A stretch of 64,000 nt of DNA from Helicoverpa zea (taxonomy: Eukaryota > Arthropoda > Insecta > Lepidoptera > Noctuidae), in contig NC_061467.1 in NCBI RefSeq assembly GCF_022581195.2, positions 11,470,001 through 11,534,000 on the forward strand, in the 5' to 3' direction. Under the pieces are notes generated by a model, which saw only the letters and a list, made by a program, of their open reading frames with translations, ran no database searches and had not been told where the DNA came from. Every line of letters starts with the position of its first letter. Position 1 is the stretch's first letter. The position numbers and the translations under genes are program-made. Of the stretch, positions 1 to 9,620 are shown in pieces.

Positions 1-85
1 AAAACAGATGCACTGTCATTTGTAATCATATTTTTTACTTTAACGAGTTATACTAATCTTTTACATGTCCACATTATTCCCGCAG

Positions 86-3000
86 TCCCCCTGCTAGTAG
101 TGGCGGGCGCGCACTCGCGCGTGCTGAGCGGCGCGGGCGGCGGCTTCGGCGCGGCGGCCGCGTGGCGAGCGCTGTGCCCGCCCGCCGCTGCGCCCGCCGC
201 GCACGAGCACGCCGCGCCGGTGCCGTCGGCGGCCGCGTCGGCGCGCCCGGTGCCGCTGCTGCTGAAGGACCCCACGGCGCTGCTCATGCAGTTCCTGCTG
301 CTGGCGCCGCCCACGCCGCCCTATTTGGATATGCGTGAGTTGAATATCTCTTATATTTTGTCACCCTTATAATTCCCCTTCGTGTTTGATGATTTTTATA
401 AAAATTGACTTAAAATCTATGTTCGATTAAAATATTCGATTATATGTTCGATACTAAACTAAATATAATACTTCGAATAAATCACAAATCATCAAAACTT
501 TTCAGGTTTATATATCCCCGCATGATCCCTAATATCTTCCGCCCGTGGACTCTATTATGTTATATACTTTTCCTTATTATATTTTTGTTTACTCTTCATT
601 ATGTAGTCCCTTATTTACATCTTCATGTACTGCCTTATTTACTCCTATGGAATTTCTTATGCACTCCATTATATAATTGCATGTACATGTATTCCGTTAA
701 AAAAATATCTAGAAAAAAGAGTTTCTTTTGAAAACCTTTATGTTGCCCATCTTTGGCCTAAATCACATATTCTAACCTACCAAACCTTTCACAGAGGAGT
801 TCACATGCATAGTGCGAGCACTATACTCACTCAGCTACTACCAAGTCGTCTGCCAGTTCATTGCGAACTGCAGCGCATCAGGCAGGGCTGCCCTAGCCGC
901 GGCCGGCAGGCCTGGTGAGCCCGCGGGACTGCGGGCCGCAGCCAAATTGCTGTTGGGAGCCCTGGCTGGGTCTGACTTGTTCACGGAGGACGGACCGCCC
1001 GCTGCGGGACAGGATCCGAGATTGCCTGATCTTGCTACTATGGAGAAACAGGTAAAATTACATGGATGGGAATATGCCCAAAACTATGCAAGTAAATACC
1101 CTATGTTTCGAAATAATTTGGCGTCTAAAAGTGTTTATGTGCTTTCAAAGTACAACAATTACATTACAACAAAATTTAAATTGCCAAATACAAAAAAAAA
1201 AAACAAGATCTGAGATTCGAAGCAAAAACATGGATGTCACAAAAATAAACGCCTTATATTTAAAAATATTATTTATTTATTTTTGAATTTAATTACATCA
1301 AAGCTACACACAACCCAACAACAAACACTTTCTCCCCACAGTTACAAGAACTCCTCCTGCCATTCCTCCGCATTGCCGCTTTACTCCGTCACCACCTCTA
1401 CGGCAGCGAGCTGCCCGAAGTGGCCACTCCTCGGCAGGAGTTCGTGCGCCTTGCCTACTACCTGGAGCTGGTTACTGATGGCATGGAGTGGAGCGAGTGG
1501 TCCGCTGGCAGAGCCCTGCCTCCTGACTCTGCGGTCGCTGCCAGGGCCTGGGCAAGACAGCTGGGATCGGCTGCTGCTAGGGGACAATTAGCTGTGAGTA
1601 TACTTCTTAATCACAGTCTTTATCGTCCTTAAGTCTCCTCTCACACCATGTCTATTTCAACATTTGTCCACTTCACACACTTTTTTTTAGTTTATTTTCT
1701 TCGATTTCTTGTACTGATTGTGTTGTATTGTGTCAGGTCCGTCGCCTGCTGCGTTCGATGGCGGTGGAGTGGTGCCAGCCGGCGCTGCTGGCGTTGCCGC
1801 GGGACTACGACCGGCTGTTCACGTACTACCACGAGCGAGTCTGCCTGCAGTGCGGCGCCGTGCCCAAGGAGGCCAGCGTGTGTCTGCTCTGCGGCACCCT
1901 CGTCTGCCTCAAGCAGCCCTGCTGCCGCCAGCACCAGGTCGCTGAGGCCGTGCAGGTAATCACGTACTCCAAGGAGGCCAGCGTGTGTCTGCTCTGCGGC
2001 ACCCTCGTCTGCCTCAAGCAGCCCTGCTGCCGCCAGCACCAGGTCGCTGAGGCCGTGCAGGTAATCACGTACTCCAAGGAGGCCAGCGTGTGTCTGCTCT
2101 GCGGCACCCTCGTCTGCCTCAAGCAGCCCTGCTGCCGCCAGCACCAGGTCGCTGAGGCCGTGCAGGTAATCACGTACTCCAAGGAGGCCAGCGTGTGTCT
2201 GTTCTGCGGCACCCTCGTCTGCCTCAAGCAGCCCTGCTGCCGCCAGCACCAGGTCGCTGAGGCCGTGCAGGTAATGTAGCCAAATAACCCATGTGACAGG
2301 CACAGATCAATGGAAATACGGGTTCGTTCATCTGACAGCATGGTTCTACTCGAATACCAACACAACGGGTTGAGTCCCACGTGATCACGTACAAATTGCA
2401 ACGTGCAATTTGACCGACATACTCAAGCAATCGTGTCTGTCCTAAGAAACTACCACCTATCTGTTTATTAGGTAACTAGCGACCCCCCCAGCTTCGCATT
2501 GGATAACAGTATTTCCACACTATTTAATGTATGTTATTCTACATATGGTCTATATGTTCCTCTTTTGTTTTTCTTTTTCTTTCATGTACAATGTGCAATT
2601 TGACCGACATTCTCGAGTGTTTGTCTTTAGGGACGAAATACTTGTCTGTCTACAAGGCATTAAGTCTGAAGGTACTAAGATGTGGTGTTATGTTCCAGCA
2701 CGCGATGGAGTGCGGCGGCGGCACGGGCATCTTCCTGGTGGTGACGTCCACGTACATCATCGTCATCCGCGGCCGCCGCGCCTGTCTGTGGGGCTCGCTC
2801 TACCTCGACGACTACGACGAGGAGGACCGCGACCTCAAGTCAGTATACTACTTATATATAGGATATTAATAATTATAGTATTGTGAAAAATCTTATTGGA
2901 ATAGAAGACTATAACGAATGTACAGACGCCAGCAGGTCAAATTATAACAATCGAACATTTGATAGGTTGAGTCAGGTAGAGATGTGCTGTCTGTACTAAA

Positions 3001-3366
3001 TTTTTCTAATCTATTGTCATGCAGCAGCTTGTTTCTTTTATCATACAAACTTAAAATCGCACAGTAGTCACGCTAAATTAGTCGTACATTCTCAAAAGTT
3101 GAACTTTACATCTGTTGAAACTCTCAGTATTTTTTGTTGAGTACACGCATTCAATTAAATGCATTATTGACTGTTAAAATATGAATGTAGCTTTAAAACA
3201 TTTTTACTTTCACATGACTCCTTATTTATGCTTATTTTTATCCCACAGACGCGGCAAACCCCTGTACCTAAGCCAAGACCGCCTGGAATTACTGCAAGCG
3301 CAGTGGCTCGCGCATCGCTTCGACCACACCAAGCGCACCTGGGTGTGGCATCGCGACTCGCTCTGA
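86..3366 (+). CDS. Ubr3: UBR3-type E3 ubiquitin-protein ligase, C-terminal six exons (5' part outside window)
   Basis: Seen: six exons with clean GT-AG borders and matching phases at 86-334, 795-1051, 1342-1593, 1737-1955, 2699-2838 and 3249-3366 (TGA), about 410 codons. The final exons carry a Cys-rich knuckle (VCLQCGAVPKEASVCLLCG, then VCLKQPCC), a GGGTGIFLVV strand, CLWGSLYLDDYDEEDRDL, and the end RGKPLYLSQDRLELLQAQW ... FDHTKR. Known: this order, including the FDH-K-R near the C-terminus, is typical of UBR3 rather than UBR1/2. UBR3 proteins are large cytosolic ligases, so about three quarters of the protein is missing to the left. Exon 86-334 is very rich in Ala/Pro codons and GC. Odd: the 3' end of exon 4, including its donor, is repeated four times (see 1864-2275). 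The ancestral protein needs one copy, so the first donor (1956) is used here. UBR3 over UBR1/2 is fairly sure; exact isoforms are not. Confidence 0.9.
335..2698 (+). other. UBR3 introns visible in the window
   Basis: Introns are 335-794, 1052-1341, 1594-1736 and 1956-2698 (longer if the first donor is used); a further one is 2839-3248. The fourth contains the tandem units and a degenerate direct repeat of about 28 bp (around 2405 and 2594, sharing CAATTTGACCGACAT). Nothing else coding was seen. Confidence 0.6.
1864..2275 (+). repeat. 105-bp tandem array of the UBR3 exon-4 end plus splice donor (four copies)
   Basis: Units start at 1864, 1969, 2074 and 2179 and are almost identical; the last has one change (CTGCTC to CTGTTC, Leu to Phe). 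Each unit holds the zinc-knuckle segment from KEASVCLLCG to AEAVQ and ends in CAG followed by GTAAT. There are therefore four equivalent donors, at 1956, 2061, 2166 and 2271. Because 105 is 35 codons and all donors are phase 0, any of them would splice in frame to the exon at 2699. The linker between copies is the first 13 bases of intron, read as VITYS. Confidence 0.92.
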
Positions 3367-5815
3367 AGCAACACACAAACACACTGCGAATATAATTATC
3401 TTACTATAACAACACTGACAAAAACACAGCCACGGAAATACCACGTAAAATGTATAATATATAAAGCTGGTAGGTATTTTATTTCAATATAAACAGCGGG
3501 TTCAATAAACCTTATCTTGTATGTCAAATGATGGGACTGTTAAACGATCTCATTTTGCGGTTTATAGAAGTCTCGCTGTAAAGATGACAAAATTTTGGTC
3601 ATGATCAACTGTTTTTATGACAAAGTTTTCAAATGATTGTAATTGATAAAATGGTCATGTTTCACATCTATGTAATACTTGACTACAGAATGATCTGCTA
3701 AATGTAAAGGGATGTGGTGAAAATTTCCCCGTCTATTATTTATTGAACTCGTAAATATTTTTATCCTGGCTGCATTCAGGAATAGAATTCAAGTCATCTA
3801 AATCGTTCAAGTTCAATTTAGTTGAATTTTACATTATTTACGTTTCGACATCTTTCTGACGAATCTATGTATGTTCGGTCGCGTGGCAGTCAGTGCCAAC
3901 CTTGATCTTCGTTGAAAAACTTGCCTTGCGTCCGTCAATCGACAAGATAAATTGTCTGTAACTCGGAATAGGTCAATATTAGAGTTTCTCTAAAGAAACA
4001 AATAAATTAATTTAAATAAATCGGTCAGCCAATCCGAATAATATTACTTTATTTCATAATATGTAATAATCACAAATATTAGATAACAAAATTATATTGT
4101 TGTGTCAATTAAGACTTACTTGAACACCTTTAGCTGTCGTATTAACAAAGTCTAATAGTTATAAACAATTAAATTAATATTTTCGCATATTCCTCATTCG
4201 TCCTATGAACGCGTATTTTAAACGGTACAATACATATAAATTAACAAATTCTATAGTAGACTCCCACAATAAATTAGTGTCTATATCCAAAATATATGTG
4301 AATATAGGTTTGGCGCATATTGTGCGTTCGAGCCAACAAAATACAGTAGTTTTACAAATATGTACTACCACATATATTTTCATATTAGAGATTATATGTA
4401 GCTTCCCGCTAACCCGAGCTCAGGCGCTAGAGTATGTCCATAGGAATATTTAACCGACGCGACGTGTAGTGTGCATTCGCTTGCTACACTTTCATAGTGA
4501 AAACTTTAGTCATTTCATTTAGAAGTATTTTTTGTTTAGTGTTTGTTTTATTATTTATAATTACTATAACTACTACATCTCTCATTACATTAACTCTATA
4601 TCGTGTTACAGCGATATTGTAATCCTTCATTCATTCGATATGATATGAACTAAGATTTGTACATTTACATTTTATTTGCTTGAGGTTTATTGTCAACATG
4701 ATTAATAGAATTCACGCTAGAATGTCTTCAATGCAGCCCCATTATTTTAATATAAAACAGCCTAAAACGTAATCGACACCAGCGTAGGCTTATTTCAACC
4801 ATTATGAGCTGCGCAACAAATTCTGTCTACCACATACAATAACTAGTTGGTAACCAATGTAAAACTCTGCCTAAAGTTGTATTATTTGCTACGCTGTCAA
4901 TTTTTTTGGGTATATGTTATTATAAATAATCTATTTATTTACACAATCGATAAGTGTAGCTCCGAGAGGTGAATACTCGAATAATGCATGTATCGATGTT
5001 TTACTGTCTTATCGGAATACCAGAATAACACTTATTTACACAACGTACAATATGAACATGATTGCAGTACATATTATAGTAAAATTATTACTTGTTTCAC
5101 TATTTAACTAAATGTGTTATAGAAGTAAATTTTATCTAGTGTTTTGACTGTAATTGAGTTTGGGAGTGTGGCCAGCGAAAAAAAACTGTTCGAATGAAAT
5201 GACAATTTATGAAATACGTTCGGTGTATTGCCAATGGAATGAAATATCGACTGGCCCTAAATAAAATGATACCTGTCTTGTTGGTGAACACCCGTTTCCT
5301 GGCCACGCTCTTAACAATAAAAATTGTTGCAATAAGGTCTTTGAAATTGATACTGTGTCTAATGTTTGATCAAACTTACCCCAGTGACATAATTCTTACC
5401 GACTTAGCGCACAGCTAAACTTACGAACCCCTCATATTTTGCAGCCCAAATGTTTGGTCAAACATTTGAAATGTATTGCCAAGTATTTCATGAAATATAT
5501 TGTCTTGTTTACATCCCTTGATTGAGCGGAATGTATTTCAGTCTATAGGATCACTTTGAAATAATATGTGGTTCGCGTAAACAAGGCAAAATCTTGAACA
5601 TTGTAAATATAACCTTCGACTTCATTAGGGATGTCCAATGGGTGTTGTTAGGGCTGTGAATACGTATATTTTAAATTTTACTCGCTCCTCTGTGGACACG
5701 GTTGACGAATCACTTTAGATTTTAAAGACGATTAAATTATTATTTTATTTTTTTCATATTTTTTATATAGGATTATACTACGATATTAGCGAGTAGCTTG
5801 CGGACTTTCCATACC
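3367..5815. other. AT-rich intergenic DNA, no gene recognised
   Basis: This stretch contains the UBR3 3' UTR and then unique-looking AT-rich sequence. The open frames are short and lack family features. A perfect 10-bp hairpin (CAAATGTTTG-GT-CAAACATTTG) lies near 5448-5469. Confidence 0.5.
3504..3509 (+). terminator. Candidate polyadenylation signal of UBR3
   Basis: A canonical AATAAA lies 138 bp after the stop codon, in AT-rich DNA. The cleavage site itself cannot be read from sequence. Confidence 0.5.
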
Positions 5816-5817
5816 TA

Positions 5818-6044
5818 TAGTTCGGCCATTCAGAGAATGCGTTCCTGACACGTCGCGATTGAACTGACGACGTAACTTTGCAATGGCGTTGCAGTTACGA
5901 TAAAAATATTTTTGCTGGTTGTTTACCGTTTTAACAATTGAGGAGCATTAAAACAACATTATTATATCAATAATCAATGAATGTTATTACGTCGTCAGTT
6001 CAATCGCGACGTGTCAGGAACGCATTCTCTGAATGGCCGAACTA
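5818..6044 (+). mobile_element. 227-bp MITE, family M1 (TIR starts TAGTTCGGCCATTC)
   Basis: Terminal inverted repeats of about 58 bp flank a short AT-rich centre, with TA on each side (5816-5817, 6045-6046). There is no coding capacity. Copies of exactly the same length occur at 31745 and 62683 in the opposite orientation. A TA duplication and internally deleted structure suggest the Tc1/mariner group, but the transposase source is not known. Confidence 0.9.
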
Positions 6045-6821
6045 TAATGACGGTTTTTAACTTATCTCCTTCTCCCAGATATGTGAAAATTTAACTAAAG
6101 GTATGTCAATTTTAACCTTACTGAACAATGCACGGCAGGGCTTGCGAGGTATGATAGCTGACAAGAGCTTTTCGTTGCTTCCAACACAATGTCGACAATA
6201 AGAGCCTGATACGTTCAATCAGTTCACGAGTTATGGTGCTTTATCTATCGTTTATCTCTCGTGTGCAATTTGGATGCTTTTGATTGATTCCCTTGTATAT
6301 TACCTTCTAAGTCCTCAAAAAGTACATTTTTCTGTTTTTATAAAATTTTGTGTTTGTATCTAGTTTTAGTGTTAACTAAATTGTAGTTTTATTATTAAGC
6401 TATTATCATTTTAAAATTGTAATCACAACGAATTGATTCTGTAATAGAAATTACGAAGTGGTAGAGAATGTTCAAAATTGGTTAATATTTGAACAGCCAA
6501 TATTGTTTTGTTTATATATTTTTGTCACGTGAATGCGACAGCTAGCGAAACCGAAAAGTAGTTTGTCGAAGTGTGACATGTGAACATATATAACATTTTG
6601 TTACGATTATCCCTTTGCTACATAACATGCTCATATAATAGTCTATATACAATAGCTGTGACTATATACTAGCCTGGTATCGTCACCTGCGCCGGAGTCC
6701 GCACCGCCCCAGATATATTGTTAAACTTGTGTATGTATATTGTTCTTGTATATATTCAATCATTAAAGTTGTTGATATTTCTATCAGTGTTCTTATTTCC
6801 AATTTCATGAATTTATTTTCT
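6045..6821. other. Intergenic DNA without a recognised gene
   Basis: AT-rich sequence with one GC-richer patch near 6672-6710. The stretch to 6790 loosely resembles the end of a retrotransposon LTR, but no partner repeat or border could be set. Confidence 0.35.
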
Positions 6822-7285
6822 ACTAGCTTCTGCCAGCGACTTCGTCCGCGTTAAATTCGGACTTTGTGCAAAGAGAGGAAGAAATAATAAACACCAGCCT
6901 ATCCAATTATCTAAATCTTTGCGTACCTACTACTACTTCACAATCGGAAAGAAAGCTCCAAACTGCTAAGCAATCGAGAGTTACACGTGTTATTGTGAGC
7001 CAACCACAAAAGATAGACAAATGCTGTTCTGGTATATTTTTTACATAATTTAAAGGAGAACATTTCCGTCATACATGGTTTCTGTGTAGCTTTAACTATT
7101 AAGGCTGCACACGCGACGGAAGCTTAAAAAATGGAATAACTTCTCCCGTTTTCCCAACTTTTCCTTTCACTGCTCTCCTCCTATGGATCGAAGCGTGATG
7201 AAAAGTATCCTATAACCTGCCCAGGAGTATGAAGAATAATTGTACCAAGTTTCATTAAAATCTGTCAAGTAGTTTTGTTTCCACA
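6822..7285 (+). mobile_element. Left part of a dispersed retrotransposon-like repeat, interrupted at 7286
   Basis: It starts ACTAGCTTCTGCCAGCGACT TCGTCCGCG and runs through AAGTTTCATTAAAATCTGTC, wording typical of an abundant insect non-LTR-type repeat. It breaks off at 7285 and its expected tail (ACATACAGACAGACACACAG) resumes at 9477, so the 2.2-kb complex between was inserted into it. The class assignment comes from memory of insect repeats and is only moderately sure. Confidence 0.55.
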
Positions 7286-8435
7286 AGGCACTTGTCTCAC
7301 CGGCAACGATTAACGAGTGATGAGTAGAGCTAAAACTAGAAACGTAACTCGTTTCGCGAGACGCGGGGAGCGAGTGCGTAGTTCCGATATTTGTGTAGCT
7401 CGGCTATAAGCGAGTGTGCGAGTGAGGCGGGCGATTACTCGCATCACTCGCTCGCTAGATACGCACTGTAGAGAAATGACCACTGGGGCCCGATTCTCCT
7501 AAGTTAATAATGTCAAAATCGAATCGCAATATGATCGCAATAGCAGTTTTAACCATATCGAGCATTCTGGGGCCCGATTCTCCTAATTTTACTTAAGCGA
7601 CATACGATTCATGTTCGACTCGATTCGACTGAGATCCAATCCCGACTCGATTACGATTGAAGCGTATGTGGCATTCCGCTATTTTTTCTTTGAAATAAAC
7701 GTTTTTATCCTTTTCATTTATCTTGTCATTCAATTATGAATAATTTTGTCTGCAAATGATTTACGATTGCAAAATGATTGTACAGCAAACTACCGTATAG
7801 ACCAAAATCACCGAAATAGCAGACCAATCGCACACCAATCAAATGTCAATCGAATACATTTGGTCTTTTATTAGTAGCAGAATGTCCGATATGGTTAAAA
7901 CTGCTATTGCGATTCGATTTTGACATTATTAACTTAGGAGAATCGGGCCCCTGGTTGCTCTCTCGGCGTGAGTTCTAATCGCTTGCCGAGCGAGTGTTAT
8001 CTTTTTCATAGCTCTTAGTTCCTAGTGCGAGTTTTGCAAGTTAACTTTCTCGATGCGTAAATTATCATACAACTTAATTACGTAGTATTCATTTTTGACA
8101 TGTATATTTCATAAAGGCTGTCATCGGCACTTGGTCGTACTATAAACGCGCTCACTTGCGAAATAGTAAACGTCATTATCCGGAAAAATGAATGAACGTG
8201 CTATATTCAAATCATGTCATGTAGCATACGACTCTTTACTTCAGCCAGGTTATAATTCCGTATCGAGTTGCTCAGCGACAAACTAGTAAAGCGAGTGCTC
8301 GCCGGCAGTGTGAACAGTCAGCGATCAACTATGCATCTCTTTTGTTCACTTGGAAAGTATATCTATTGTACGTTTCTTGAGCGAGGAAATAGCCGATAGT
8401 TAGTCGTTTTCTCGTCGTTGGTGGGACAACTGCCT
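7286..8435 (+). mobile_element. Element M4, copy 1 (ends AGGCACTTGTCTCACC / GGTGGGACAACTGCCT)
   Basis: Inverted ends bound a segment rich in CGAGTG-type words. It is flanked by ACA on both sides, a possible 3-bp target duplication. It is the inverted partner of copy 2 (8956-9476), with long stretches of near identity. It carries a nested MITE (7485-7951) and about 200 bp (around 8040-8240) absent from copy 2. There is no intact coding frame. Confidence 0.7.
7485..7951 (+). mobile_element. MITE M3 (ends GGGGCCCGATTCTCC) nested in M4 copy 1
   Basis: Inverted repeats of about 85 bp start GGGGCCCGATTCTCCTAAGT and close with the complement ending GGGCCCC. The empty site is preserved in the inverted partner (about 9198-9216), where the flanks join without the insert. 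This proves the insertion and its borders to within 3-4 bases (TGG or CTGG duplicated). A second GGGGCCCGATTCTCCTAATT start at 7570 suggests an internal rearrangement. Confidence 0.8.
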
Positions 8436-8467
8436 ACAAAGACATTACTGTAGTTTTTGATAAAAGA

Positions 8468-8568
8468 GGATGTAACATGTACAACAATAACAACGTAAAG
8501 GTAGTTGGCAAGCCAGTAGGGCATGCAACACGCAATGTTGTTATTGTTGTACATGTTACATCCTCTTG
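8468..8568. repeat. Inverted repeat abutting the SINE head
   Basis: Arms of about 27 bp (GATGTAACATGTACAACAAT and its complement) flank a loop of about 45 bp. The SINE starts right at its right arm. Origin unclear. Confidence 0.6.
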
Positions 8569-8942
8569 CCTCGTTGGTCTAGCTGTCGCAAGTGCGGCTG
8601 CTGAGCACGAGGTCTCGAGTTCGATTCCCGAGTCGGGCCGAAATCGCTTTGTGGGTTTTAGAAGACTTTCACATAGCAGCCCGGAGCCTGGAAGGTGGTG
8701 ATTGATACACCCGTGCATCGGAGAGCACGTAAATGTCGGTCCTGCGCCTGATCTCTTTCCGGTCGTGTCGGATTGCCGTCCCATCGGGCTATGAGAGTTA
8801 AGGAATAGTGAGTGCACCTGTGTCTGCGCAAATGCTCGTGCACTATAATATGTCCTGCGCAGTTGGCTAATCTCCTTACATGAGAACAGCCGCCGTAGCC
8901 GATTATCGGCTACGGCGATACGGCCGATTATCGGCTACGGCG
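8568..8942 (+). mobile_element. tRNA-derived SINE
   Basis: The head is tRNA-like: GCCTCGTTGGTCTAGCTG serves as A box and GAGTTCGATTCCCG as B box. Next comes a body (GTGGGTTTTAGAAGACTTTC ... CATCGGAGAGCACG ... TTACATGAGAACAGCC) and a tail of CGGCTACGG repeats. A second copy sits on the minus strand at 15837-16180. The head is not a working tRNA gene, since no clean acceptor stem is visible and the body continues. Transcription by RNA polymerase III is inferred from the boxes. Confidence 0.88.
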
Positions 8943-8955
8943 GGACAACTGCTTT

Positions 8956-9476
8956 AGGCAGTTGTCCCACCAACGACGAGAAAACGACTAACTACAAGCT
9001 ATTTCCTCGCTCAAGAAACGTACAATAGATATACTTTCCAAGTGAACAAAAGAGATGCATATACAAATATTTGATCGCTGACTGTTCACACTGCCGGCGA
9101 GCACTCGCTTCACTAGTTTGTCGCTGAGCGACAAAAGCTATGAAAGATAACACTCGCTCGGCGACAGTCGCCAAGCGATTAGAACTCACGCCGAGTGAGC
9201 AACCAGTGGTCATTTCTCTACAGTGCCATTCTAAAAGTACACGGTTTTTTTATTTACTATGAATATCGAAAAATCATTTGAATTATCATTGTTATCTAGT
9301 TCAGACGACGATGATGATGGATTCTGCGAGTAATCGCCCGCCTCACTCGCACACTCGCTTATAGCCGAGCTACACAAATATCGGAACTACGCACTCGCTC
9401 CCCGCGTCTCGCTAACTCGTTTCTAGTTCTAGCTCTACTCGTTACTCGTTAATCGTTGCCGGTGAGACAAGTGCCT
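8956..9476 (-). mobile_element. Element M4, copy 2, inverted relative to copy 1
   Basis: It runs from AGGCAGTTGTCCCACC to GGTGAGACAAGTGCCT. It lacks the nested MITE. It keeps a stretch absent from copy 1 that includes a start codon and an acidic N-terminus (9259-9333). Confidence 0.7.
9259..9333 (+). pseudogene. Possible remnant of a transposase N-terminus
   Basis: An ATG opens 24 codons reading MNIEKSFELSLLSSSDDDDD then GFCE and stop, within M4 copy 2. Ser/Asp-rich N-termini are common in insect DNA-transposon proteins. The frame ends where the element resumes the shared sequence, as expected of an internal deletion. It is too short to assign a superfamily. Confidence 0.35.
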
Positions 9477-9620
9477 AACGAACATACAGACAGACACACA
9501 GACAAAAATTTTACTGATTGCATTTTTGGCATCAGTATCGATCACTAATTACCCCCCGATAGTTATTTTTGAAATATATTTAATGTACAGAATTGACCTC
9601 TCTACAGATTTATAAGTATA
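9477..9620 (+). mobile_element. Right part of the interrupted retrotransposon-like repeat
   Basis: Continues from 7285: ACATACAGACAGACACACAG, then AAAAATTTTACTGATTGCAT, ending near a TATAAGTATAAATAA tail. Confidence 0.5.

Noticed and set aside
100..372. Independent small gene starting in the first exon
   Set aside because: The Ala-rich frame is an internal UBR3 exon with acceptor at 85 and donor at 335; the apparent start is only a GTG codon.
1692..2401. Long minus-strand frames of about 190-200 codons with internal repeats
   Set aside because: They are the antisense of the UBR3 tandem array; the plus strand has the splice sites and family motifs.
8568..8640. A tRNA gene
   Set aside because: Only the promoter boxes resemble a tRNA; the sequence continues into a SINE body and a second copy has the same structure.
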